A stretch of 39,246 nt of DNA from CAYNFR01 sp964396595. GTDB lineage: Bacteria; Bacteroidota; Bacteroidia; Chitinophagales; Saprospiraceae. The notes beneath the pieces were generated by a model. The model was not told the DNA's origin and did not search any database. It worked only from the letters and a program-made list of their open reading frames with translations. The DNA is taken from NCBI GenBank assembly GCA_964396595.1, contig CAYNFR010000030.1, positions 1-39,246 on the forward strand, read 5' to 3'. Position numbers and translations under genes: made by a program. Position 1 is the stretch's first letter. Every line of letters starts with the position of its first letter. Positions 1 through 7,118 of the stretch are shown in pieces.

Positions 1-59
1 CGAACCAGTGACCTCTGCCCTGTCAAGGCAGCGCTCTAAACCAACTGAGCTAATAACCC
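1..59 (-). tRNA. tRNA-Val (GAC), 3' part beyond window edge
   Basis: Read on the minus strand, the segment starts with a 7-nt acceptor strand (GGGTTAT), then a D-arm with the GCTCAGTTGGTTTAGAGC pattern, an anticodon stem CTGCC/GGCAG enclosing the loop TTGACAG, a variable region AGGTC, and the start of the T-arm (ACTGG TTCG). The loop places GAC at the anticodon, which decodes GUC/GUU valine. The T-arm 3' half and acceptor 3' strand lie before base 1, so the gene is partial here. Confidence 0.93.
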
Positions 60-177
60 AAAAGAACTTTAGAGGTGCAAAAATATACCTAAGTTGACTT
101 TAATACCCCTTTCAGCTAAAAAACAACGAAATTTTATTTGTACTCTTTTTCACTAAGGCACGGATTTCTTAATCACC

Positions 178-1353
178 TTATTTGCCCTTCATAGATTCAT
201 CAATGGCATAGCTGACACCACGCAGTTCTGCAAGGCCTTTCAATCGACCTATGGCCGTATAGCCCGGGTAGGCACACTTTTGTAAATCATCGAGTATTCG
301 TGCACCATGATCCGGACGCATAGGAATGGAACGGTTAAATTGCCTGCTTATAGTTTTGACTGCATGTAATATGTGGTACATGTTCGCATCGCCTGCCAGA
401 TGATCCGCTTCATAAAAATCACCATTCGATTCGATTTTCGTATTGCGCAAATGTAAAAAGTGGACTCTTTCGCCAAACTCTGTGAGCATGGCCACCAGGT
501 CATTATCTCTTCTCGAACCAAAAGATCCTGCACAAAAGCATAGGCCGTTACTCTGATTTGGCACAGCAGTGAAGAGAAATCGACAATCCTCAGCCGTACT
601 GACGATACGCGGAAGTCCAAAAACCGAAAAAGGCGGGTCATCCGGGTGAATGACCATTTTTATGTCCAATGCATCGGCTATCGGGCAAATGCACTCTAGA
701 AAATAAACTAAATTATCGCGCATTCGATCTGCACTTATCCCTTGATATTCTGCCAGTTTTTGACGTAAATAATCCATGCTGAAACCTTCCCTATTTCCGG
801 GTAATGCCATAAGCATGCTAGAGGTTAAGGCATCTTTATCTTGCGATGACATATTGGCGTAAGCCATCTTTAATGCTTCCAGTTCTTCAGTTGTATAATC
901 TTCTGCTGCCCCAGGCCTATTTAAGATAAATAAATCAAAAATCGCATAATCCTGAAGGCTGAAATACAGAAACTCAGCACCTGATGGAGACGCTCGTGTC
1001 ACATCTGTCCGTACCCAGTCCAGTAGGGGCATGAAATTGTATGTGATGATTTTGATACCCGCTTTGGCAAGATTCTGCAACGAAATAATATAATGTTCAA
1101 TCAGCTGATCTCTATCCGCATATCCTAATTTGATATGGTCATGTACGGGGAGGCTCTCTACCACGACCCATGACATACCATGAGATGCTATCATGTTTTT
1201 GTGCGCCTCAATAGCATTATATGGCCATATCACCCCCGGAGAGAAACCGTGCAAGGCCGTTACTACGCCTGCGCATCCCGCCTGAGCAATATGTGCAAGA
1301 GGCACAACATCAGAAGGACCATACCATCTCATACTAGCTATCATCCCTTGCAT
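178..1353 (-). CDS. uxuA: Mannonate dehydratase UxuA
   Basis: The 391-aa product is a cytoplasmic mannonate dehydratase (EC 4.2.1.8). It converts D-mannonate to 2-keto-3-deoxygluconate in glucuronate catabolism. Length and motifs match the UxuA family throughout: N-terminal RWYGPSD, GVVTALHG, IHPDDPP (H236), FCAGSFGSR (C274), HLRN (H301), MRPDHG (D348), and a C-terminal IGRLKGLAELRGV block. H236, C274, H301 and D348 line up in order and spacing with the divalent-metal ligands known for the family. The first ATG is used; in-frame ATGs at codons 4 and 8 are alternatives, since homologs often begin close to RWYGP. No uxuB, uxaC or kdg genes lie beside it, so the rest of the pathway must be elsewhere. 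The region between it and the tRNA shows no clear terminator. Confidence 0.95.
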   Translation of the reverse strand: MQGMIASMRWYGPSDVVPLAHIAQAGCAGVVTALHGFSPGVIWPYNAIEAHKNMIASHGMSWVVVESLPVHDHIKLGYADRDQLIEHYIISLQNLAKAGIKIITYNFMPLLDWVRTDVTRASPSGAEFLYFSLQDYAIFDLFILNRPGAAEDYTTEELEALKMAYANMSSQDKDALTSSMLMALPGNREGFSMDYLRQKLAEYQGISADRMRDNLVYFLECICPIADALDIKMVIHPDDPPFSVFGLPRIVSTAEDCRFLFTAVPNQSNGLCFCAGSFGSRRDNDLVAMLTEFGERVHFLHLRNTKIESNGDFYEADHLAGDANMYHILHAVKTISRQFNRSIPMRPDHGARILDDLQKCAYPGYTAIGRLKGLAELRGVSYAIDESMKGK

Positions 1354-1504
1354 TTATGTAGATATTTAGACTTAATTAATCTTTCAAGAGCAATATTTGT
1401 GCCTATTAACTCAATCCATATGATGATAAATGGAAACCAAAACTGTTCATGATAAGGTGCAAAATAGGGTAAATACGTATGTGAGACCCCTCGACAGAAA
1501 GTAA

Positions 1505-1537
1505 TTTAGCATGCTTAATCATGGCACTTTATTTTTG
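1505..1537 (+). promoter_or_regulatory. Candidate Bacteroidota promoter for the GIN-domain gene
   Basis: TATTTTTG at 1530-1537 matches the Bacteroidota -7 consensus TAnnTTTG exactly. A TTTA at 1505-1508, one mismatch from the -33 TTTG, lies 21 nt upstream. A start site a few bases downstream would give a leader of about 50 nt before the ATG at 1597. This is pattern matching only. Confidence 0.45.
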
Positions 1538-1596
1538 AGTGATGCAACTTCCACTTTTTTTTGACGTCATTAACTTAGAATAAAAATTATCAATTA

Positions 1597-2283
1597 ATGA
1601 AAAGCTATTTTATATCCTGTTTAGTACTTGCTTTTTCGGTTCTATCAGCTCAGAAAGCAGACCGAGACCTAAGCTCTTTCACAAGTGTATCGACTTCGTC
1701 GGCTATTGCGGTAACGCTCGTTCCTTCCACTAAGAATCGAGTAGAATTAAGTTTCAGTAATATAGATGAAAACGAGATCATTACCGAAGTAAAAGACAAT
1801 CGTCTCAAAATTGGGCTTAAATCTAATACTTGGGGGAATAAGAGAAAGAACAGCTCAGTCAGTGCCACAGTTTACTACACGCAGAATCTTGAGGGACTAA
1901 ATGCCTCTTCGGCAGGTACGATTACCGCAATGGAAGCCAGACTAGGCCAAGAGTTAAAACTAAATGCCAGCTCAGCAGGGAAAATCTCAGTAGAAGGTGA
2001 TTCTCCTACGGTGGCAGCCACAGCTAGTTCAGCGGGTACCATTTCATTAAAGGGTAAAGGAAAAACTATTTCCGCCAATGCCAGTAGTAGCGGCACTATT
2101 AAAGCTGGTGACTTTACCTGCGATGATGGCAAAGCGGTAGCCAGTAGTGCCGGCAGCATATCTTTATGGGCTGACGCCCAAATTAACGCAAATGCATCCA
2201 GTGGTGGAACAATCATATATAATGGCGACCCCAAAAATGTTCAGGTGTCTAAAAGCTCTGGGGGTAATGTCAAGAAGAAATAG
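1597..2283 (+). CDS. Secreted GIN-domain (DUF2807-type) beta-solenoid protein
   Basis: This 228-aa protein has an N-terminal signal peptide (hydrophobic to about residue 17, cleavage near LSAQ). The rest resembles the head GIN domain / putative auto-transporter adhesin family (DUF2807), common in Bacteroidota and of unknown biochemical role. An early segment with the SSAIAVTLVPS pattern is followed by seven turns carrying an (N/T/V)ASS-x-G-x-(I/V) motif near residues 102, 123, 142, 161, 181, 199 and 218, so the period is 18-21 residues. This suggests a right-handed beta-helix with a Ser/Gly ladder on one face. It ends in a basic tail (VKKK). The likely location is periplasm or cell surface; no lipobox or T9SS tail is seen. 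It stands alone with its own candidate promoter. Family assignment is good; function is unknown. Confidence 0.85.
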   Translation: MKSYFISCLVLAFSVLSAQKADRDLSSFTSVSTSSAIAVTLVPSTKNRVELSFSNIDENEIITEVKDNRLKIGLKSNTWGNKRKNSSVSATVYYTQNLEGLNASSAGTITAMEARLGQELKLNASSAGKISVEGDSPTVAATASSAGTISLKGKGKTISANASSSGTIKAGDFTCDDGKAVASSAGSISLWADAQINANASSGGTIIYNGDPKNVQVSKSSGGNVKKK

Positions 2284-2408
2284 TTAGCGACAGATGTTGC
2301 AAGTACCCAGGCGGTGCTTTTGGAAAATAGTGTTGCTAGGGTGAAATTATTGACAGCTGGTTGTAGGGTGTACTTTACAGCCATCTTGCGTTTTATCGAA
2401 ATGATGCA

Positions 2409-3149
2409 TCATATATTCATACCACCACAGACACTCAATACCTGACCCGTGATGTATCGTGATTGATCTCCTCCAAGAAAAATACAGGCATTAGCAACAT
2501 CATCGACACGGCCAAACTGGCTCAAGGGTATATTGGCAATATAATTTTCCTTCGTCGTCTGATCTAGTTCGGCTGTCATTTCTGTCTGAATGAATCCGGG
2601 TGCTATGGCATTGCACCTGATACTGCGCGAGCCTACTTCTTTAGCAATCGATTTTGTAAAGCCAATGATACCGGCCTTGGAGGCTGCATAATTGGCTTGC
2701 CCGGCATTACCAAATACGCCTACTACAGAACTCATATTGATAATAGACCCTGATCGTTGTTTGAGCATGGTCTTAAGAACGCATTTAGTCAGCACGAATA
2801 CAGATTTAAGATTTACCGCGATTACATCATCCCACTGCTCTTCTGTCATGCGCAGCATAAGATTGTCTTTCGTTATACCGGCATTATTAATCAAGATATC
2901 TACACGCCCAAATGTCTTGACTGTTGTGTCGATTAATTCTTGAGCTTGTGTCATATTACACGCATCTGATTTCATACCTAGCACATTTTCTTCACCCAGT
3001 GCTGAGCTTAGTGCCTTTGCCTCTGCATCGGATGATCGATATGTAAAAACAACTTTTGCACCCTCTTTTACAAATGACGTAACGATTCCTCTACCTATTC
3101 CACGTGTGCCCCCGGTCACGATTGCTACTTTATCTTTTAACTGTCCCAT
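2409..3149 (-). CDS. fabG: 3-oxoacyl-[ACP] reductase, FabG type (SDR family)
   Basis: A 246-aa short-chain dehydrogenase that should reduce 3-oxoacyl-ACP with NADPH in fatty-acid elongation. It shows the cofactor motif TGGTRGIG (residues 12-19), NNAG (88-91), N113, and the catalytic S141, Y154 and K158 in the family contexts NMSSVVG and QANYAASK. The C-terminal part keeps GFIQTEMT and GQVLSVCGGM. The frame is open for 27 codons further upstream, but those encode a non-homologous stretch. The ATG at 3149, giving MGQLKDKVAIVTGG, matches the family start and usual length (244-248 aa). The gene diverges from an acyl-CoA oxidase/dehydrogenase across a 65-bp gap with a perfect hairpin. It lies outside a fab cluster, so a role with a non-ACP substrate is possible. 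Confidence 0.9.
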   Translation of the reverse strand: MGQLKDKVAIVTGGTRGIGRGIVTSFVKEGAKVVFTYRSSDAEAKALSSALGEENVLGMKSDACNMTQAQELIDTTVKTFGRVDILINNAGITKDNLMLRMTEEQWDDVIAVNLKSVFVLTKCVLKTMLKQRSGSIINMSSVVGVFGNAGQANYAASKAGIIGFTKSIAKEVGSRSIRCNAIAPGFIQTEMTAELDQTTKENYIANIPLSQFGRVDDVANACIFLGGDQSRYITGQVLSVCGGMNI

Positions 3150-3171
3150 GTTTTTGTTATTTTTAAAAACT

Positions 3172-3191
3172 AAGAGCATCACTATGCTCTT
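3172..3191. promoter_or_regulatory. Perfect inverted repeat between divergent fabG and acyl-CoA oxidase genes
   Basis: Two 8-bp arms (AAGAGCAT at 3172-3179 and ATGCTCTT at 3184-3191) flank a 4-nt spacer, midway in the 65-bp gap between the divergent starts at 3149 and 3215. The placement suits an operator controlling one or both genes. A simple RNA hairpin in the leader of either transcript is equally compatible with the sequence. Confidence 0.4.
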
Positions 3192-3214
3192 TATTATTAA
3201 TTTAAGCGCAAGAT

Positions 3215-5503
3215 ATGAGTTATACACCAACTATGTTGCCTCTCAGCCCGGGAGGATTATCATTACTGCCCCTTTTTTATGTAGGATGGTCGGATAGCGT
3301 CTTGAGTCCATCTGAGATGCAAATGATACATGCCCAGATAAGGTACATGCCATTTCTGACAGATGATGACAGGCGCTACCTAGTCCAGTGGACCAATCCG
3401 CAAAATCCGCCCGACGAGGCTATATTCAGGACATGGCTAGAAGCTATAAGGTACTACGCTACAGGTCTCGAAAATAAACAAGATCTGGTGGAGCTGGGAT
3501 TGGCAATAGCGCGGGCTGGAAGTGGAGAAGGTGAGACATTTGATGAAAAAACCGCTGAGCATCTGCTGAAAATGGCTCAGACACTTGGTGTAAGTGGTCG
3601 TATGAGTTCGTCCATATTACTGGATAGTGGATTAAACAAATCTACAACCATTAGTGACCTTGAGTTTGATATTGATAGTTTGCGTATGGTGATGGATGGG
3701 GATCAAGCAACATTGAGTGATAGAATACGACAATTGCTCAGGGATGATTTGTTTAAGTTGGATCATTATTCTGTCAAGGAAGAATATAGAGAATTAACGC
3801 TCATGAGGGTAAAGGCATTGGCTAATCAAGGCCTTAGTAGCTACAGTTTTCCTGCGCAGTATGGCGGCGGTGATAGTAAACGGGATCACATCACTGTATT
3901 TGAGATGCTCAGTTTTAGTGACCTGAGCATGACGATTAAGTTTGGGGTGCAATTCGGATTATTTGGAGGAGCGCTTTATTTGTTAGGGACTGCGGATCAT
4001 CACCGTCTGTATCTGAGTCCCATGATGCGTGGAGACCTATTGGGGTGTTTTGCCATGACAGAAACTGGCCATGGCTCAAATGTGAAAGGTCTGAGAACAA
4101 CTGCCAGATATGATGCAACAACCGACGAGCTGATTATTCATACACCACACAGAGGAGCTGGTAAAGAGTACATTGGTAATGCCTTGCATGCGAGCATGGC
4201 GGTGGTTTTTGCACAATTGATCGTTGGAGATACTTCTCATGGAGTGCATGCCATTTTAGTTCCATTAAGAGATAGCTCCGGCAAATTATTGACAGGTATT
4301 GAGGTGGAAGATTGTGGATACAAGATGGGTCTTAATGGTGTGGACAACGGACGCATATGGTTTAACCAAGTACGCGTACCTCGCAACAATCTACTAAACC
4401 GCTATGGGAATATCAGCCCTGACGGTATCTATACCAGTCCAATCGAAAATGGCAATAGACGATTTTTTACCATGCTTGGTGCATTAGTTGTCGGACGTAT
4501 ATGCGTAGGTATGGCAGGCGTAAGTGCGGCAAAAAAGGCGCTCACCATAGCTATAAGATATGCAGAAAAGAGACGTCAGTTTAATCATAGAGAGGAAGAT
4601 CCAGAGACGATTATCATGGACTATCCGACCCATCAAGAGCGTCTGCTACCCTTGCTTGCAGCGACATATGCCTATCATTTCTCACTGCGCAATCTGGCCG
4701 ATCAATATGCCGCGAAGAGTGATGAAGACATGCGTCAGATAGAAACCCTGGCTGCCGGACTCAAATCTAAGGCAACCTGGCTGGCGACCAAGACCATTCA
4801 AGAATGTCGTGAGGCATGTGGTGGCAAAGGCTACCTGGTCGAAAACCAACTCTCTGCGTTAAAAGCTGATTCGGATATCTTTAGCACATTTGAAGGAGAC
4901 AATACCGTCCTAATGCAGCTTGTAGCGAAGGGTGTATTGACGGAATTTAAACAAGCATTTCACGATGAAAGTACGGCTACGGTGATGCGTGTAATCATGC
5001 GTAAGGTCAACTATACCTTCAGCGAAATGAATCCTATTTATAAAGGAAACACAGACCGAGATCATCTGCTATCGCATGAATTTATCAATGGCTCCCTTAA
5101 TTATCGTTATCAGAAACATCTTATGAGCCTCAGCGAGCGCATGCAGAAATACCTCAAGCGCAAACTTGATCCATATCAAGCTTATTTAAAAGTCCAAGTC
5201 CATATGGTTGATCTTGCACATGCCTATATCGACCGACTGACCTATCGGTATTTTTATGCTACAGAACAGCAGAGTATCGGTGATGCCCGATCCGCCCTCA
5301 GGTTGCTAAGACAGCTTTATGGCTTAGATCTGATTTATCAACACCGAGGCTGGTATCTCGAAAATGACTATTGCTATGGGTCGAAAACGAAAGCTATACG
5401 TAGGGTCAGAGCCAAGTTGCTCCAAGATATCCGTCCTTATGCGTCGGTGATGGTTGAGGCATTTGGTATACCTGAGGAGTTGATCGCGGCGGAGATTGTG
5501 TGA
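3215..5503 (+). CDS. Acyl-CoA oxidase/dehydrogenase (ACOX-like flavoprotein)
   Basis: A 762-aa flavoprotein of the acyl-CoA dehydrogenase superfamily, with the extended architecture of peroxisomal-type acyl-CoA oxidases. It would introduce the trans-2 double bond into acyl-CoA in beta-oxidation. The middle region has FPAQYGGGD, then CFAMTETGHGSN (from about residue 278), typical of the FAD/substrate-binding beta domain. The C-terminal helical part has GRICVGMAGVSAAK, RRQF, ECREACGGKGYL and FEGDNTVLMQL; E560 in the last motif is the expected catalytic base. About 200 further residues follow, as in ACOX proteins, whereas ordinary ACADs end near 380-400 aa. Whether oxygen or an electron-transfer flavoprotein takes the electrons cannot be read from sequence. 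In-frame ATG codons soon after the chosen start leave the exact N-terminus uncertain. Confidence 0.87.
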   Translation: MSYTPTMLPLSPGGLSLLPLFYVGWSDSVLSPSEMQMIHAQIRYMPFLTDDDRRYLVQWTNPQNPPDEAIFRTWLEAIRYYATGLENKQDLVELGLAIARAGSGEGETFDEKTAEHLLKMAQTLGVSGRMSSSILLDSGLNKSTTISDLEFDIDSLRMVMDGDQATLSDRIRQLLRDDLFKLDHYSVKEEYRELTLMRVKALANQGLSSYSFPAQYGGGDSKRDHITVFEMLSFSDLSMTIKFGVQFGLFGGALYLLGTADHHRLYLSPMMRGDLLGCFAMTETGHGSNVKGLRTTARYDATTDELIIHTPHRGAGKEYIGNALHASMAVVFAQLIVGDTSHGVHAILVPLRDSSGKLLTGIEVEDCGYKMGLNGVDNGRIWFNQVRVPRNNLLNRYGNISPDGIYTSPIENGNRRFFTMLGALVVGRICVGMAGVSAAKKALTIAIRYAEKRRQFNHREEDPETIIMDYPTHQERLLPLLAATYAYHFSLRNLADQYAAKSDEDMRQIETLAAGLKSKATWLATKTIQECREACGGKGYLVENQLSALKADSDIFSTFEGDNTVLMQLVAKGVLTEFKQAFHDESTATVMRVIMRKVNYTFSEMNPIYKGNTDRDHLLSHEFINGSLNYRYQKHLMSLSERMQKYLKRKLDPYQAYLKVQVHMVDLAHAYIDRLTYRYFYATEQQSIGDARSALRLLRQLYGLDLIYQHRGWYLENDYCYGSKTKAIRRVRAKLLQDIRPYASVMVEAFGIPEELIAAEIV

Positions 5504-5659
5504 GCATAGTTTTCACCCCCAGAGTGCTTATGCACAAGGTGTAAAGAGTTGTATTCATCTTCAATAGGACAATGTATTAAAGAGCATGTGAAAGATATGG
5601 TTGTGCTAAAATGCTTCCATACTCGATCATAATTTTAATATACTGGCCATATCCACCCC

Positions 5660-6877
5660 TTATTTTTCAATCAACATCGGCATACCACTTGATTGAATAA
5701 ACAATACACCATCAAATGTATTCTTTGGGTAGCATTGCTTGGTATTGCCACCTACAGACATAAGAAGCTGAAGTTCAGCAGTGAAATCATCCTTATAGTG
5801 TTTTCTGAAATCAACAATGAATCTCGGTTTATCAAATTGGTTGAGATGGTATGCGAGATGTTCCTGTGTGTTATTTTCAAAATCAAAAGGTGTCTTGTTG
5901 TTCAGACAAGTGCCTTGATACACTACTGCTCCGACTGAGTAATACTTATCGCCATATAGCTCTTTAAGATAATGTCCCATCCACTTGACTTCTTGATCGG
6001 GGCATGGGTTATTTTCTATATGGCCATTTTGTGCCCATAAAATAATTTTTTTACCAGGATGCTGTTCTATGAACCACTTTACATTTTCAAACATCGCGCG
6101 ATCTCTGATATTATATGCATCAGGCCATCCCATCAGATCTCCCATTTGAATATTGCCGTAAGTATTTCTGATAATGTCAAGCGTCCTATGTATAGCTTTT
6201 ATTTCACCGGATGTGGTACCTAGTGATGTCAAGCGTACTTGATGCGTTTTTAGTAAATTGTCGTACTTATTTATGAATGAAATAAAGTCTTCTTTTTGAA
6301 TATCAAAATCTTGATTATTTCTCTGATACTCATGTTGATATAGGTTGTTAAAGCTATACATCGATTGTGGAACAGAATTAGCAAACACGGAATCTATCGG
6401 CTGCATGATTTCAGCCATCCTTCTTATCAGGTAATCCTGTTGTACCTGACAATCAAATCCCTGTACAGATAGTTCTCTGTCACGTGTCTTTACATATTCA
6501 ATAAGTTCTTTCAACTCTTCACAATGGTAATAGAAATAAGAATTAAACGAGAGGGTATAGTCTAGTGGGGATAGCGTTTCAAGTTGATCCCAAGCGAGAG
6601 CTGCGTCGCCATATCCAGACTCAAATACGACCATATCAAAACCCAGCTCTTCATGAAGAAATTTTACGACTTCAGTTTTCGTGCGGAAGACTTCCCCGAG
6701 CCCGTGGGTATTCTCTCCGAGGGCAATGATCTCTACATGTTTCAGAGATTCTTTAAAAGCAGCTAGATTATCGAATCTAGAGAAATCTGTAGTGAATTCG
6801 ATGGACGATTGATAGTGATTCGTATTGTTACAAGATAAAATTGTGAATAGTAAACATGATATTACTATTTTATTCAT
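5660..6877 (-). CDS. Erythromycin-esterase-family lipoprotein
   Basis: This 405-aa protein belongs to the erythromycin esterase (Ere) superfamily. It has an N-terminal lipoprotein signal (TILSC, lipidated C16), so it is probably anchored in the periplasm or outer membrane. Family motifs are LGENTHG (E55, H58 the expected catalytic His), FESGYG, QGFDCQ, an RDRAMFENVKW helix, and WAQNGHI (H286). In EreB-type enzymes the last motif usually reads WAHNxH; here the first His is replaced by Gln (Q283). Most chromosomal members of this superfamily have no proven link to macrolide resistance, so an unknown ester or lactone substrate is more likely. The gene looks more AT-rich than its neighbours, which may reflect transfer. 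No terminator or promoter was recognised. Confidence 0.82.
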   Translation of the reverse strand: MNKIVISCLLFTILSCNNTNHYQSSIEFTTDFSRFDNLAAFKESLKHVEIIALGENTHGLGEVFRTKTEVVKFLHEELGFDMVVFESGYGDAALAWDQLETLSPLDYTLSFNSYFYYHCEELKELIEYVKTRDRELSVQGFDCQVQQDYLIRRMAEIMQPIDSVFANSVPQSMYSFNNLYQHEYQRNNQDFDIQKEDFISFINKYDNLLKTHQVRLTSLGTTSGEIKAIHRTLDIIRNTYGNIQMGDLMGWPDAYNIRDRAMFENVKWFIEQHPGKKIILWAQNGHIENNPCPDQEVKWMGHYLKELYGDKYYSVGAVVYQGTCLNNKTPFDFENNTQEHLAYHLNQFDKPRFIVDFRKHYKDDFTAELQLLMSVGGNTKQCYPKNTFDGVLFIQSSGMPMLIEK

Positions 6878-7118
6878 AGTGCTTATTTAAATCGTGACGA
6901 ACAAATGAGAATCATAAATGGATGCCAGCGAGATTATATCTTTAGTTTCTTGTAGACGAAGTAAATAAGGTAACGTCCGATAGCTCTATTTTATGTCATG
7001 TGGTGCTCATTAATCATTAATGTGTACGTAGCATAATGTAGAAATACTTCAACAGGAAAAGACTACTGACGACGTCTGTAACAATTACATTTCAAAGGTT
7101 CGAGAGCTTGCTTTTGAT

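Noticed and set aside
1..177. Possible phage or island attachment site at the tRNA-Val
   Set aside because: No integrase lies nearby and no repeat of the tRNA end was seen; the tRNA 3' end is outside the window.
1875..2234. A 119-codon antisense open frame inside the GIN-domain gene
   Set aside because: It mirrors the Ser/Ala/Gly repeat of the sense gene, which favours open antisense frames. Its product is an unspecific hydrophobic repeat.
2401..2412. A 12-bp palindrome overlapping the end of fabG
   Set aside because: It covers the stop codon, is short enough to occur by chance, and has no T-tract.
5504..5659. Terminator between the convergent acyl-CoA oxidase and esterase genes
   Set aside because: Only a 4-bp stem (GTGC/GCAC) and weak dyads without a T-tract were found.
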